This document shows positions 24,101 through 30,226 of a stretch of DNA of 30,226 bases, one piece after another. The DNA lies in IMG/VR virus record IMGVR_UViG_3300045999_003838, positions 1 through 30,226 of that record; one strand, given 5' to 3'. Source of the stretch: a virus. A program made the translations under genes and the position numbers. The notes beneath the pieces are model-generated. The model made no database searches, was not told the DNA's origin, and saw only the letters and a program-made list of their open reading frames with translations. The stretch's first letter is position 1; the number at the start of each line of letters is the position of its first letter.

Positions 24101-27100
24101 TGTACTAATGAATCCAGATCTTTCAATATTGTAGAACAAATTAGATGGATTATTAGAAGAGTAATTTAATGTTAGAGAAGCATTTGTAGAAACGCCTATT
24201 GTTCCAACACCACTAATAATAAATGAATCCGTGCTTCCTGTAGAAACAAATTCATTTTTAAACTCTAAATCATAGAATAACTTAAACTTACTACCTACCA
24301 ATGAAGAATCGGTAAGATCAAAAACTAGATTATTATTTTTTGTTACAAATAATTCTGGATTAATTGGAGATAGTTGATGGTTTGACCCACCTGTTGAACC
24401 CAAACTTACAATAGTTGGTGGATAGTTGATAGCATCATAATAAGTTTGAGTTAATTGGATATTGTTATCATCTATTCGGTAAACAAAATATTCACCTGTC
24501 CCAAGACCACTTGAAACTAAATTAGAGTCATAAAATACTTTATCACCTGTTTTTAATCTGTGAGAACTAATTGTAATTTTATTGTTAGTTAAATCAACGG
24601 CCGATGAAGAAAATCCAACAGGATTGATTAGAATTTTATTTCTAGAAGAACTATATTTAACAATCACTGCAGATGATGTTCCTACACCAACAGATTCATT
24701 TGCGTTTACAGTTAATGTAATTGAATCGCCATTTGTTAAAGAATGTGCTGTTGAGACGGAAACTCTAGCATTAATTTTTTGGAGCGTTCCAGTTACTTGA
24801 GTATCGTTTGATTCAAGTAAATAGTCAAACTCATTAGATCCATTATTTACAAAGAATAAACCATTAGTACTTGTAGTAAGTCCAACTTGAGTTACAATTC
24901 CAATATAGTCTCTTGACTTATTGATTATGTAAACTGTCTGACTATTTCCACTACTTGGCAGATTAAAGGTTGTTCCACCAGAAGAATTTGATACGGTCAG
25001 CGCAAGTCCAACTGATGGTTTGGTAAGAGTGACCGCCTGATTTGTTCTAAATGGATGATTTGGTAAATAAATGCTTTGCGATGGAATTGAAACTACTTCA
25101 AGTAATTCACCTTTGGTGTAGTTTACAGAAGTACCAATTCCTACAATTGTACCAACACCAACTGTTTCTCTTGGATTGAAGTAATATCTATCATCAACTT
25201 TAGACTCAAAATAGTCAGATTTTACTGGTAACGTTAGATAACTTGGAATTAAATCTACATATGTTGACGCAGTATGAGCAGATCCAGATACCCCCCTCTT
25301 AACTCTTATGATATTCTTGTCTGCAAACTTATTAAGAACAAAAAGTCTTTCAGTTCCTATTCCAATGCTACTGCCGATTGAAATAGAATTTGGAATATTG
25401 GATAAGTAAACATCAGTTACAACACCAGCAGTAGCATTGGAAGATATTTCTTTGTAAACTACTGTTCTAACAGTGTTGACTCCAATAATATGAGAACCAG
25501 TTAAAGATTTTATTGATGTTGAAAGACCCGATACTACAACTCCATCACCACTAAGTAAAGAGTGTGATGTTGAGATGTAAGCAGAAACTTGATTTGGATT
25601 ATCCCAAATAAAGATTACATTACTGTATCCCTCAACAGTTGTTTGAATACTAGTGATATCCTTACCAGTTATGCTGCTAACATAGGCACTTAGACCACCA
25701 CCATTCGTTCCATCATTATCAAATTCAACAGAATCTCCTATTTTATATTCGCTACCAGACTCAATAATTTGGAATGATTCAACAGATCCTTTAGTTACGG
25801 AATCAACAATTGCTGTTTGATCAACATATTCATTTGATTCAACAATAAAATCATTATCCGCATATGTATCAGATACTTTATATGGGAAGGTATTTCTAAT
25901 TAAATTTGAACTATTAAAGTCAAATGTGCTCTGATCAATAATAAAGTTTTCATTTACTGGATTTGATCTATAAGAATTTCCTATAAAATAAGGATATTTT
26001 GGATCTAAAGTTCCAGTAGATGTATTTGTGCTTATACCAACAAAGTAAGCATAAACTCCATCTGGATAATCTGGAGTTTTACAATATCTACCATTATTTT
26101 CATCTAGATCACCAGAATCTGTAAATGAATAGTCTTCAACAAAAAATCCTACAGCAAATGCAGAGGGTCTATCAATTACATTAGAAGAACTGGAAGAATA
26201 TCCAGTTTGTAAAAGTCGTATACCAGAATTCTCATCAGATGGGTTGCTATATCCATAAGGACCATAAATTGGATTTCCATCATATGCCCACCCAATAATT
26301 GGTGAGTGATCTAATCCACTATCATCAAAATAATTTTTACCAATGTTTGTAGAGTATCCTACAAAAGAATATTTCAATTGATCGTTAGACTGGACTAGTT
26401 TTTCAAATCCATATCTAGCAAAATTATTAATTGATAATCCTCTAATTTTTGGTTCAATAATCGCCCCAGATCCAGGAGCAGTCACCTTAATTGTAGTTTT
26501 GTCTAATGTATAGTTTACACCAGAATTAAGAACAATAATTTCTGAAATATATCCATTTTGAACAATTGCTCTCAACTTCGCCCCAATACCATCACCTTGT
26601 ACCTCAAGATCTGGAGCAGCATTATACTCAGATCCTCTACTTTGAATTTCAGCAGAAACAATTCTGCCATTATTAATGATTGGTTTTAATTGACCATTCT
26701 TACCATTTTTGATGGTTACAGATGGTTTCTTTTGAAGATTTAAAATATCAGATCCATATCCAGATCCACCCTCATAAACATAAGCATCAACGATTGATCC
26801 ACGTACAACTGGTGTTGCTGTTATAACACCAGAAGTTCCAGAATACTCAACATTAATATTGACTTGAATTTGAGGGTACTCAAAATTATGATAACCAGAT
26901 CCAGTAGATGCTAATTTGATATAATTTTTACGAGTATAATTAGATGTTACAGTTCCACCAATCCCAGCATCTGATAATCTAAATGCGTTATCATTTAATT
27001 TAATAACATAGTATTGATTTATTGTAGAGAGACCAGATATTGTAGTTCCTGTGCTAGAATAAACAACTTTTTCACCGTCACCAAATCCATGATTAGCAAA

Positions 27101-29980
27101 ATTAACAGATGAGTCTATTGTAGATATTCCTACAGGTTTTACAATTAGTTTTCTGTTTTGATATCCACTTCCTGGATTAATTACTTTGACAGACTGTAAA
27201 GTATTTTTATCATCATAAATTCTAAATTTATGAACTCCAATATTACTTGCCGTCGTAAATCCTACCGTATTAATTCCAACATAATAGTCGGAAAAAGTTT
27301 GATGTAATTTTATAGATGTTGGGTTAACAATTGATGCGTAATATACAGATCCACTCTGTAGAGTCTTATTCTGATCAGTGTTTAAACCACCAAAAGTACC
27401 AATGCTTACTGGATTGTTTCCATTTTTATTATAAACAATCGCTTGACCATTTGATAGATTGTGATTATTAATAAAGGTTATAGTTTCGTTAGTAACATCT
27501 ATTCCACCAGATTCTGTGTTCAGTCTGGCATCAAAAGATAGTTCCCTATATCTTTTTCCAATAATAGGTTGTAGTACAACTCCGCTGCCATTTCCACCAG
27601 TTACAGTTATTGATACCACATTATCAATATCAAAGTCTTGTGGATCAACATAAACTGCTGTTACGATACCACTAATAACAGGACGAACTAAACATGTAGT
27701 ACCAGACCCTGGATTTGAAATTTGAATGGTGGGTGGATTAATTACATCATAATTTAATCCACTGTTTAATATTTCTACATTTTCTATTGGACCATAATAA
27801 ATTTGATCATCGGATTTGTAGTTTGTAATTTCAACACCGTTGATTAGCATCCCAACTGGTCCAGGAACAGTTTCTACACCATATCCCGATTCAATGTTTG
27901 GATTTATTGGAAACTTTTTAAGTAATTTTTGTGGTCCTATTTTTTTACCACTATTTTCCAATAATGTAAACGTATGACTACCAGTTCCAGACGAGAGTGG
28001 TTCAAATTCAATATAATCATCAATAGGTATAAAAGATCTTGATGAATAAAGTCTAATTTGGTTCTTATTAGTTAATACCTTTACATAATAAATTCCTTCA
28101 GAGAGACCCGTAATATCAGTTGTTTGTGGAGAATAATAAACGGCATCACCGGTGATGAAAGGTACATCACTATCAAACGATAGAATGGAGTACTTTAAAG
28201 TTGAAGCATCATATCCCTGGATTCTTGATCCAGTTGCTTCAACTAAAGTTGCTTTAGAAATATTCTTAGTTATTTCATAAGATGGTAAAGAGTTTGAGGC
28301 AATGTAAAAATATTGATCAGAATCATTGTAAACATTTTGAACATCTGAAGTAATTACATTATTACCATAAACAATTTCTGCACCAGAACTAATAGACTTG
28401 TTTAGATTTCTTCTGATATCATAGGAAAGTCCAACTACTGGGGCAAATCCCGCCAAATTATCAAGTAAAATTTCTTTTGTTAATGGGTTAATGTTTTTTA
28501 CAATAGCACCACTAACAACTACATTTTGTGTTCCTCTTACTAAAACATCTATGTTATCATTTTCCTTTAAACTTGATTTATCAATTTCAGAATACAGAGT
28601 GTAAGAAGATCCAGAGATCTCTTTAATTTGATATCTAGATGATGTATTATAAATCCAAGAATTTGAAAAAATTTGTTTTTTGGTTTTATCTTCTTCTGGA
28701 TTTAGAATTTTTTCACCAAGATTTTTTACAAAAATTCTTTCACCTTCTGAAGTTAATTTAATATCAGAAGTTGGGACAAATTCAGATAAAACTCCAGTAA
28801 TTCTGAGCTCTACTTTTTTAGTTAAATCTCCATTTTCATAACCATAAATTGTTTCGTCCGACCTTAAATCGGAAGACGAACTAATAGCAGAAGATATTCC
28901 ACTACAATTTAAAAATTGGTTGATTGTTTTATCAGTATATGTGATACTATTACCACTGGAGATAACGTTTCCTGATGTACTAAAACCAATTGTTGAATCA
29001 ACTGTGATTACAGAGGAACCAACTGAAACAGTTCCTATTACCTTGGTTTTTCCTGGGATAATAAATGTACCTTCAATTAAGTCCTTTTCATCAAATCCGA
29101 CAAATAATCCTAATTTGTAATATGTCCTTCCTTTTCTACTAATAATTTCAACTTCAGACACTGAAGCTTGAGTATTTACGTCAGTTGATTTTCTAATTGT
29201 TTGTCCAACTAGATTATTTGGATCTCCAGAAATTCTTTCTGCAAGTACGATTTCTCTTCTAATAAACTGAGCAGAAGATGGTTTTAAAAGATATTGCTCA
29301 AGATCAATTACCTTTGGTGTAACTCCATACAAAACATTAAAAAGAATTCTAAAAGATTCTTCTGTTCCTTTTGATTGGTAAAATGCCTTAGATTCCTTAA
29401 TAAAATTACTTACATCTAAATTAGATACAAAATCAACGTTTTCTAATCCAGGAGTAAGAGTGTACTTAATTTTTTTATAAAATTCTTTTAAAAATAAAGA
29501 ACTTAGATTGGAAACAATTTTACCAGAAGTATGTGATGTTGCTGAAGAAGTTGAAAAAACTAATTCACCTGGAGCATTATCAGCATGATAAGATGTAATT
29601 CCACTAAATCCGCGAACACATCCGATAAAAGTATTAGTTGTTACTCCAGTGTAGGTAATGATCTCATCATCAATCTTAAAGAGTCCATATTGATTTGGAA
29701 ACCCTTTAGTGCTATCTACTTGAATTGATGAACTTGTGCTAGTAATACCAACAGATAGAAACGTCTGACCAGTAATTACTTCAGGTGTTAAATTATCTAA
29801 TCTTAAATATTGATCTAAATTATCTACAATATCAACCGTTCCACCAGAAAATTCCTGTGAAATATAATATTGCTTTAAAAATTCTGATGCCTTTGGACTC
29901 TCTGATAAAATATATTCTGGAAGTTGATTTTCAACAATCTGTTGTATTTGTACTCTTGTTTCAAACCCTGTTGCTATCAT
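18107..29980 (-). CDS. gp7: Giant baseplate wedge initiator, gp7-type (3957 aa), with internal YHYH domain and GxGY repeats
   Basis: Structural protein of the contractile-tail baseplate; in T4, gp7 is the core to which gp8, gp10 and gp6 attach in each wedge. Residues about 1-300 are helical and contain AFYQSKGTEESFRILFNVLY followed by NLVGQTIRKST. This closely echoes a block in the C-terminal part of T4 gp7 (FYSTKGIEASYKFLFKVLY, then DLVGQTI), recalled from memory. The rest is beta-rich, with about 14 hydrophobic GxGY-type repeats. A YHYH-like domain (about residues 1220-1400) has GWAYDGNPIYGPYG and then PDGVYAYF. The C-terminus ends RRDYGLRDSGALRKDLG. At 3957 aa it is nearly four times T4 gp7. 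The ATG has a good AGAGG site and sits one base after the upstream stop. A late promoter for gp8 starts right at its end. No signal peptide or membrane segment is evident. Confidence 0.8.
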   Translation of the reverse strand: MIATGFETRVQIQQIVENQLPEYILSESPKASEFLKQYYISQEFSGGTVDIVDNLDQYLRLDNLTPEVITGQTFLSVGITSTSSSIQVDSTKGFPNQYGLFKIDDEIITYTGVTTNTFIGCVRGFSGITSYHADNAPGELVFSTSSATSHTSGKIVSNLSSLFLKEFYKKIKYTLTPGLENVDFVSNLDVSNFIKESKAFYQSKGTEESFRILFNVLYGVTPKVIDLEQYLLKPSSAQFIRREIVLAERISGDPNNLVGQTIRKSTDVNTQASVSEVEIISRKGRTYYKLGLFVGFDEKDLIEGTFIIPGKTKVIGTVSVGSSVITVDSTIGFSTSGNVISSGNSITYTDKTINQFLNCSGISSAISSSSDLRSDETIYGYENGDLTKKVELRITGVLSEFVPTSDIKLTSEGERIFVKNLGEKILNPEEDKTKKQIFSNSWIYNTSSRYQIKEISGSSYTLYSEIDKSSLKENDNIDVLVRGTQNVVVSGAIVKNINPLTKEILLDNLAGFAPVVGLSYDIRRNLNKSISSGAEIVYGNNVITSDVQNVYNDSDQYFYIASNSLPSYEITKNISKATLVEATGSRIQGYDASTLKYSILSFDSDVPFITGDAVYYSPQTTDITGLSEGIYYVKVLTNKNQIRLYSSRSFIPIDDYIEFEPLSSGTGSHTFTLLENSGKKIGPQKLLKKFPINPNIESGYGVETVPGPVGMLINGVEITNYKSDDQIYYGPIENVEILNSGLNYDVINPPTIQISNPGSGTTCLVRPVISGIVTAVYVDPQDFDIDNVVSITVTGGNGSGVVLQPIIGKRYRELSFDARLNTESGGIDVTNETITFINNHNLSNGQAIVYNKNGNNPVSIGTFGGLNTDQNKTLQSGSVYYASIVNPTSIKLHQTFSDYYVGINTVGFTTASNIGVHKFRIYDDKNTLQSVKVINPGSGYQNRKLIVKPVGISTIDSSVNFANHGFGDGEKVVYSSTGTTISGLSTINQYYVIKLNDNAFRLSDAGIGGTVTSNYTRKNYIKLASTGSGYHNFEYPQIQVNINVEYSGTSGVITATPVVRGSIVDAYVYEGGSGYGSDILNLQKKPSVTIKNGKNGQLKPIINNGRIVSAEIQSRGSEYNAAPDLEVQGDGIGAKLRAIVQNGYISEIIVLNSGVNYTLDKTTIKVTAPGSGAIIEPKIRGLSINNFARYGFEKLVQSNDQLKYSFVGYSTNIGKNYFDDSGLDHSPIIGWAYDGNPIYGPYGYSNPSDENSGIRLLQTGYSSSSSNVIDRPSAFAVGFFVEDYSFTDSGDLDENNGRYCKTPDYPDGVYAYFVGISTNTSTGTLDPKYPYFIGNSYRSNPVNENFIIDQSTFDFNSSNLIRNTFPYKVSDTYADNDFIVESNEYVDQTAIVDSVTKGSVESFQIIESGSEYKIGDSVEFDNDGTNGGGLSAYVSSITGKDITSIQTTVEGYSNVIFIWDNPNQVSAYISTSHSLLSGDGVVVSGLSTSIKSLTGSHIIGVNTVRTVVYKEISSNATAGVVTDVYLSNIPNSISIGSSIGIGTERLFVLNKFADKNIIRVKRGVSGSAHTASTYVDLIPSYLTLPVKSDYFESKVDDRYYFNPRETVGVGTIVGIGTSVNYTKGELLEVVSIPSQSIYLPNHPFRTNQAVTLTKPSVGLALTVSNSSGGTTFNLPSSGNSQTVYIINKSRDYIGIVTQVGLTTSTNGLFFVNNGSNEFDYLLESNDTQVTGTLQKINARVSVSTAHSLTNGDSITLTVNANESVGVGTSSAVIVKYSSSRNKILINPVGFSSSAVDLTNNKITISSHRLKTGDKVFYDSNLVSSGLGTGEYFVYRIDDNNIQLTQTYYDAINYPPTIVSLGSTGGSNHQLSPINPELFVTKNNNLVFDLTDSSLVGSKFKLFYDLEFKNEFVSTGSTDSFIISGVGTIGVSTNASLTLNYSSNNPSNLFYNIERSGFISTSDTDVSNYSKITYVDSKYNGTYKVFGVGTTSFNLSLREIPESLTYSVSNTDVLEYSTNSTTARGGVDKFQITFGGFGYKKLPTFVSIASTQGLNAKILPQSRNINRIDSVRIIDPGFEYSSDKTLRPEAFVSPVVSLINSDTITNIEVSYGGRNYTSAPDLIIVNPETGDQVTTGILQASLNGTSIVDVNIIESPKGLGATEQSIVAINNSNGVTVRTVYSSSSGIVTCVLVTPISGFSTSTFNVGEKIFVEGIQQYDTTGDGFNSTNYDYQFFTVTDYRNTNPAEVEFNLSGLSTNPGIAKTSQNSYASIVKYDDYPRFRVTQESSIFQVGENLLVLSNGQFVIIDLLVTESSSDYIKVYGTYKLRFNETIKGSVSGSIATINDIVDNYGRFNVNYSLRQDYGWSDNIGKLDEDYQVLPDNDYYQSLSYTVKSPIEFENLINPVNRLLHTSGLKNFADTEVLSTSNVSVGSSTVDSISIFDILEEKRVDTINNYDLTLDVDVVDNKSKFLKLKNKKLADYIECRTNRVLKIDDISSQFSNSLSPLDQYVDLFIGEEYSRFLVQIVNPNNDDIQVTELAFYNDSSDTFTFEKSNLFNSSQELVEISANTDEFGSSSLRFTPADAYDSDYDIKVFKNTFNSDLAGISTQSIGFVDLTGVNRIVSAGQTSEIISDNILNTNSYYATVEVTNNSTSEKNFVELYVTHDGTNSYFSEYYVDSGSSPLFSSNFIGTFTSNIDSGILYLKYENNTSNEILVRSKIVGFGTTAAGIGTYRFKQTQQIDGTERSLKLESNYSNVSSASTIVGFSTSEVTTSKNLIRVSYGSTSAIHQVLMAHNGQNTYNVQYPFISIGSTSGIGTFSTQYNGSNFNLLFHPDPSVSGNIQIQTFSEVIYTESDSANTAPDLLYGPVTESLSLLQYDAINGTRANKTSFSLNYEGVPIFEKKFNPSDSATLDPVTGIFTIQDHFFNTGEKLIYTPNSTFVGVAASSVGIGSTLNSVGVVTNILPSDVYAIRINKDRFRISTRSNFASSGIYVTFTSLGSGNAHELEMYKKNEKTLIDIDGIIQSPLAFTPIKTNLYNNGGQISNSSTVFGVTGITSIRPNNIVRIDDEYMKVVSVGFGTTSTGPISGSGSVNLLEVSRAFVGTSATSHADSTEVRLYSGSFNIVGNKIYFTDAPKGKNTILRDSSNLEYTRSSFDGRVYLRNDYTNNRIFDDISDRFTGIGQTYTVTVQGINTTGIQTGSGILLLNGIFQKPSTINNTGNNYSFIENVGVSSVVFTGITSSNGSIVKSQFDVNQNQLPRGGVIVSLGSSGGLGIAPLVGASVTAVVGAGGTIVSVGLGTTDISGSGYRGTISIGITQTGHVGTAASITAIVGLGGTLAFTIVNSGTGYTNPTIQIPQPSYENLEIRGVSRLGAGATTDSGSGLLVTVDVGASSTTGIGSTLFEVTSFKIARTGYGFKVGDVFTPVGLVTDRRLASPINDFQLTVLDVYTDRLSSWEFGEFDYIDSILSLQDGNRLRFPLNYNGQLISFEVNSNDPDSSLIDLNSLLLIFVNGILQTPGESYTFEGGTSFTFMVPPEPEDNISIFFYKGTTGTDSISVSINETIKVGDAVQVFKNNNYPQTIDQNLRTIYNIASSDKIETNLYVDQGIDQINFKPLSWTKQKVDRYINGDYVYKSRDSIESLVYPTARIIKNLSSSATELFVDDAQFFNYEENNSVLVISSVGGLIVTGDSPVAAGLTAVVSAGGTIQSLSIVSSGSGYVGSAITVSISAPPTVGVGVGTTATATATITNGQVTSTTIVNQGFGYSQNNPPQVLSPLPTFSKEDVNNITTVEGFAGIITGISTTSGTSGNPLALKFNLNATSFVGLVTGYPLYIFNTSVGSGVTSIDGSNSAVVGIGTTFLDNIYYIHSITSSGSNSEIVANVHSSSNIIGINTSGSTSQPIGRFSWGRLSGFNRSSNPISLGVTGFTIDAGLSTFPSIQRRDYGLRDSGALRKDLG

Positions 29981-29981
29981 C

Positions 29982-30226
29982 TTATATCCTCTTTAGTTCC
30001 CCGTTTAGATAGTTTGAAGTTACCTTAAACCCAATGCCAGATATTTGTTCCCCAGAAGAAATTGTATCTTTAATCATATTTATGGTACTATCCGCAACAC
30101 TAAAACTTAGATATAGATCTTTAAGTCCAATAACATCGTTGGATTCTGGGTATGCTTGAACTTGAATTATATTATTAGTTAAGTCTGTAGCAGTTATGTT
30201 GATGGTAGTTAAAAGTATTTCTCCAT
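29982..30226 (-). CDS. 3' end of upstream structural gene, probably baseplate wedge gp6 (partial)
   Basis: An open frame enters from the right edge and reads 81 codons, including a TAA at 29982-29984. It starts G-E-I-L-L-T-T-I-N-I and ends Y-L-N-G-E-L-K-R-I. The stop lies one base before the ATG of the giant gp7-type gene, and the gene's last codons supply the AGAGG ribosome-binding sequence for it. The visible residues carry no motif I recognise. The gp6 call rests on T4 gene order (6-7-8), because gp7-like and gp8-like genes follow directly. It was missed as a long frame only because its start is outside the window. The coding frame is clear; the identity is inference. Confidence 0.6.
   Translation of the reverse strand, partial: GEILLTTINITATDLTNNIIQVQAYPESNDVIGLKDLYLSFSVADSTINMIKDTISSGEQISGIGFKVTSNYLNGELKRI

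Noticed and set aside
1-30226. tRNA genes, integrase, toxin-antitoxin or defence genes
   Set aside because: No cloverleaf-like sequence or matching protein was recognised; all space is taken by structural and associated genes on one strand.

Overview
The window is an AT-rich piece of a tailed-phage genome, from a T4-like (contractile-tailed) marine myovirus. The best fit is a cyanophage-type virus of Prochlorococcus/Synechococcus, or a close relative such as a pelagimyophage; the sequence alone does not settle the host. All supported genes lie on the minus strand, packed with 1-14 bp overlaps or gaps of a few bases, so transcription runs from the right edge (30226) to the left edge (1). The assignment rests on residue-level resemblance, recalled from memory, to T4 structural proteins gp7, gp8, gp13, gp14, gp15 and gp16 in T4 order, and on two exact TATAAATA late-promoter boxes in intergenic positions.

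Layout in transcription order. (1) 30226-18107: the 3' end of a gene that is probably baseplate wedge gp6, then a giant gp7-type baseplate wedge initiator of 3957 aa. (2) 18080-9430: gp8 baseplate wedge behind a late promoter, then a 2323-aa DUF4815-type virion protein with a poly-proline hinge. A one-base frameshift detaches its conserved C-terminal tail. (3) 9433-6592: an accessory block in the slot T4 uses for genes 9-12 and wac. It holds 66-aa and 59-aa small proteins, a second late promoter, a 113-aa beta-rich protein, a 76-aa fibre-motif protein, a 560-aa fibre-like protein with an Mtd-like N-terminus, and a 61-aa coiled coil. (4) 6590-2831: the neck, tail-completion and packaging set gp13, gp14, gp15 and gp16. 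(5) 2818-1: instead of the expected large terminase gene 17, a 535-aa basic mosaic protein, a 104-aa protein with a T4 capsid-targeting-like leader, and a structural protein broken by a second one-base frameshift and cut by the window edge.

Together the genes build the baseplate wedges (6, 7, 8), peripheral baseplate or fibre attachments, the neck collar (13, 14), the tail terminator (15) and the start of DNA packaging (16). Three short sequence modules recur across several of these different structural proteins: a GxGY repeat, a small domain ending R-G-x-x-G-x(4)-H, and an SGAxGxV module. The 5' tail of the unit (535 aa and 104 aa) looks like head-interior or accessory cargo rather than tail parts. 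No tRNA, CRISPR array, integrase, insertion sequence or clear terminator was found, and there is no gene-free stretch above 300 bases.
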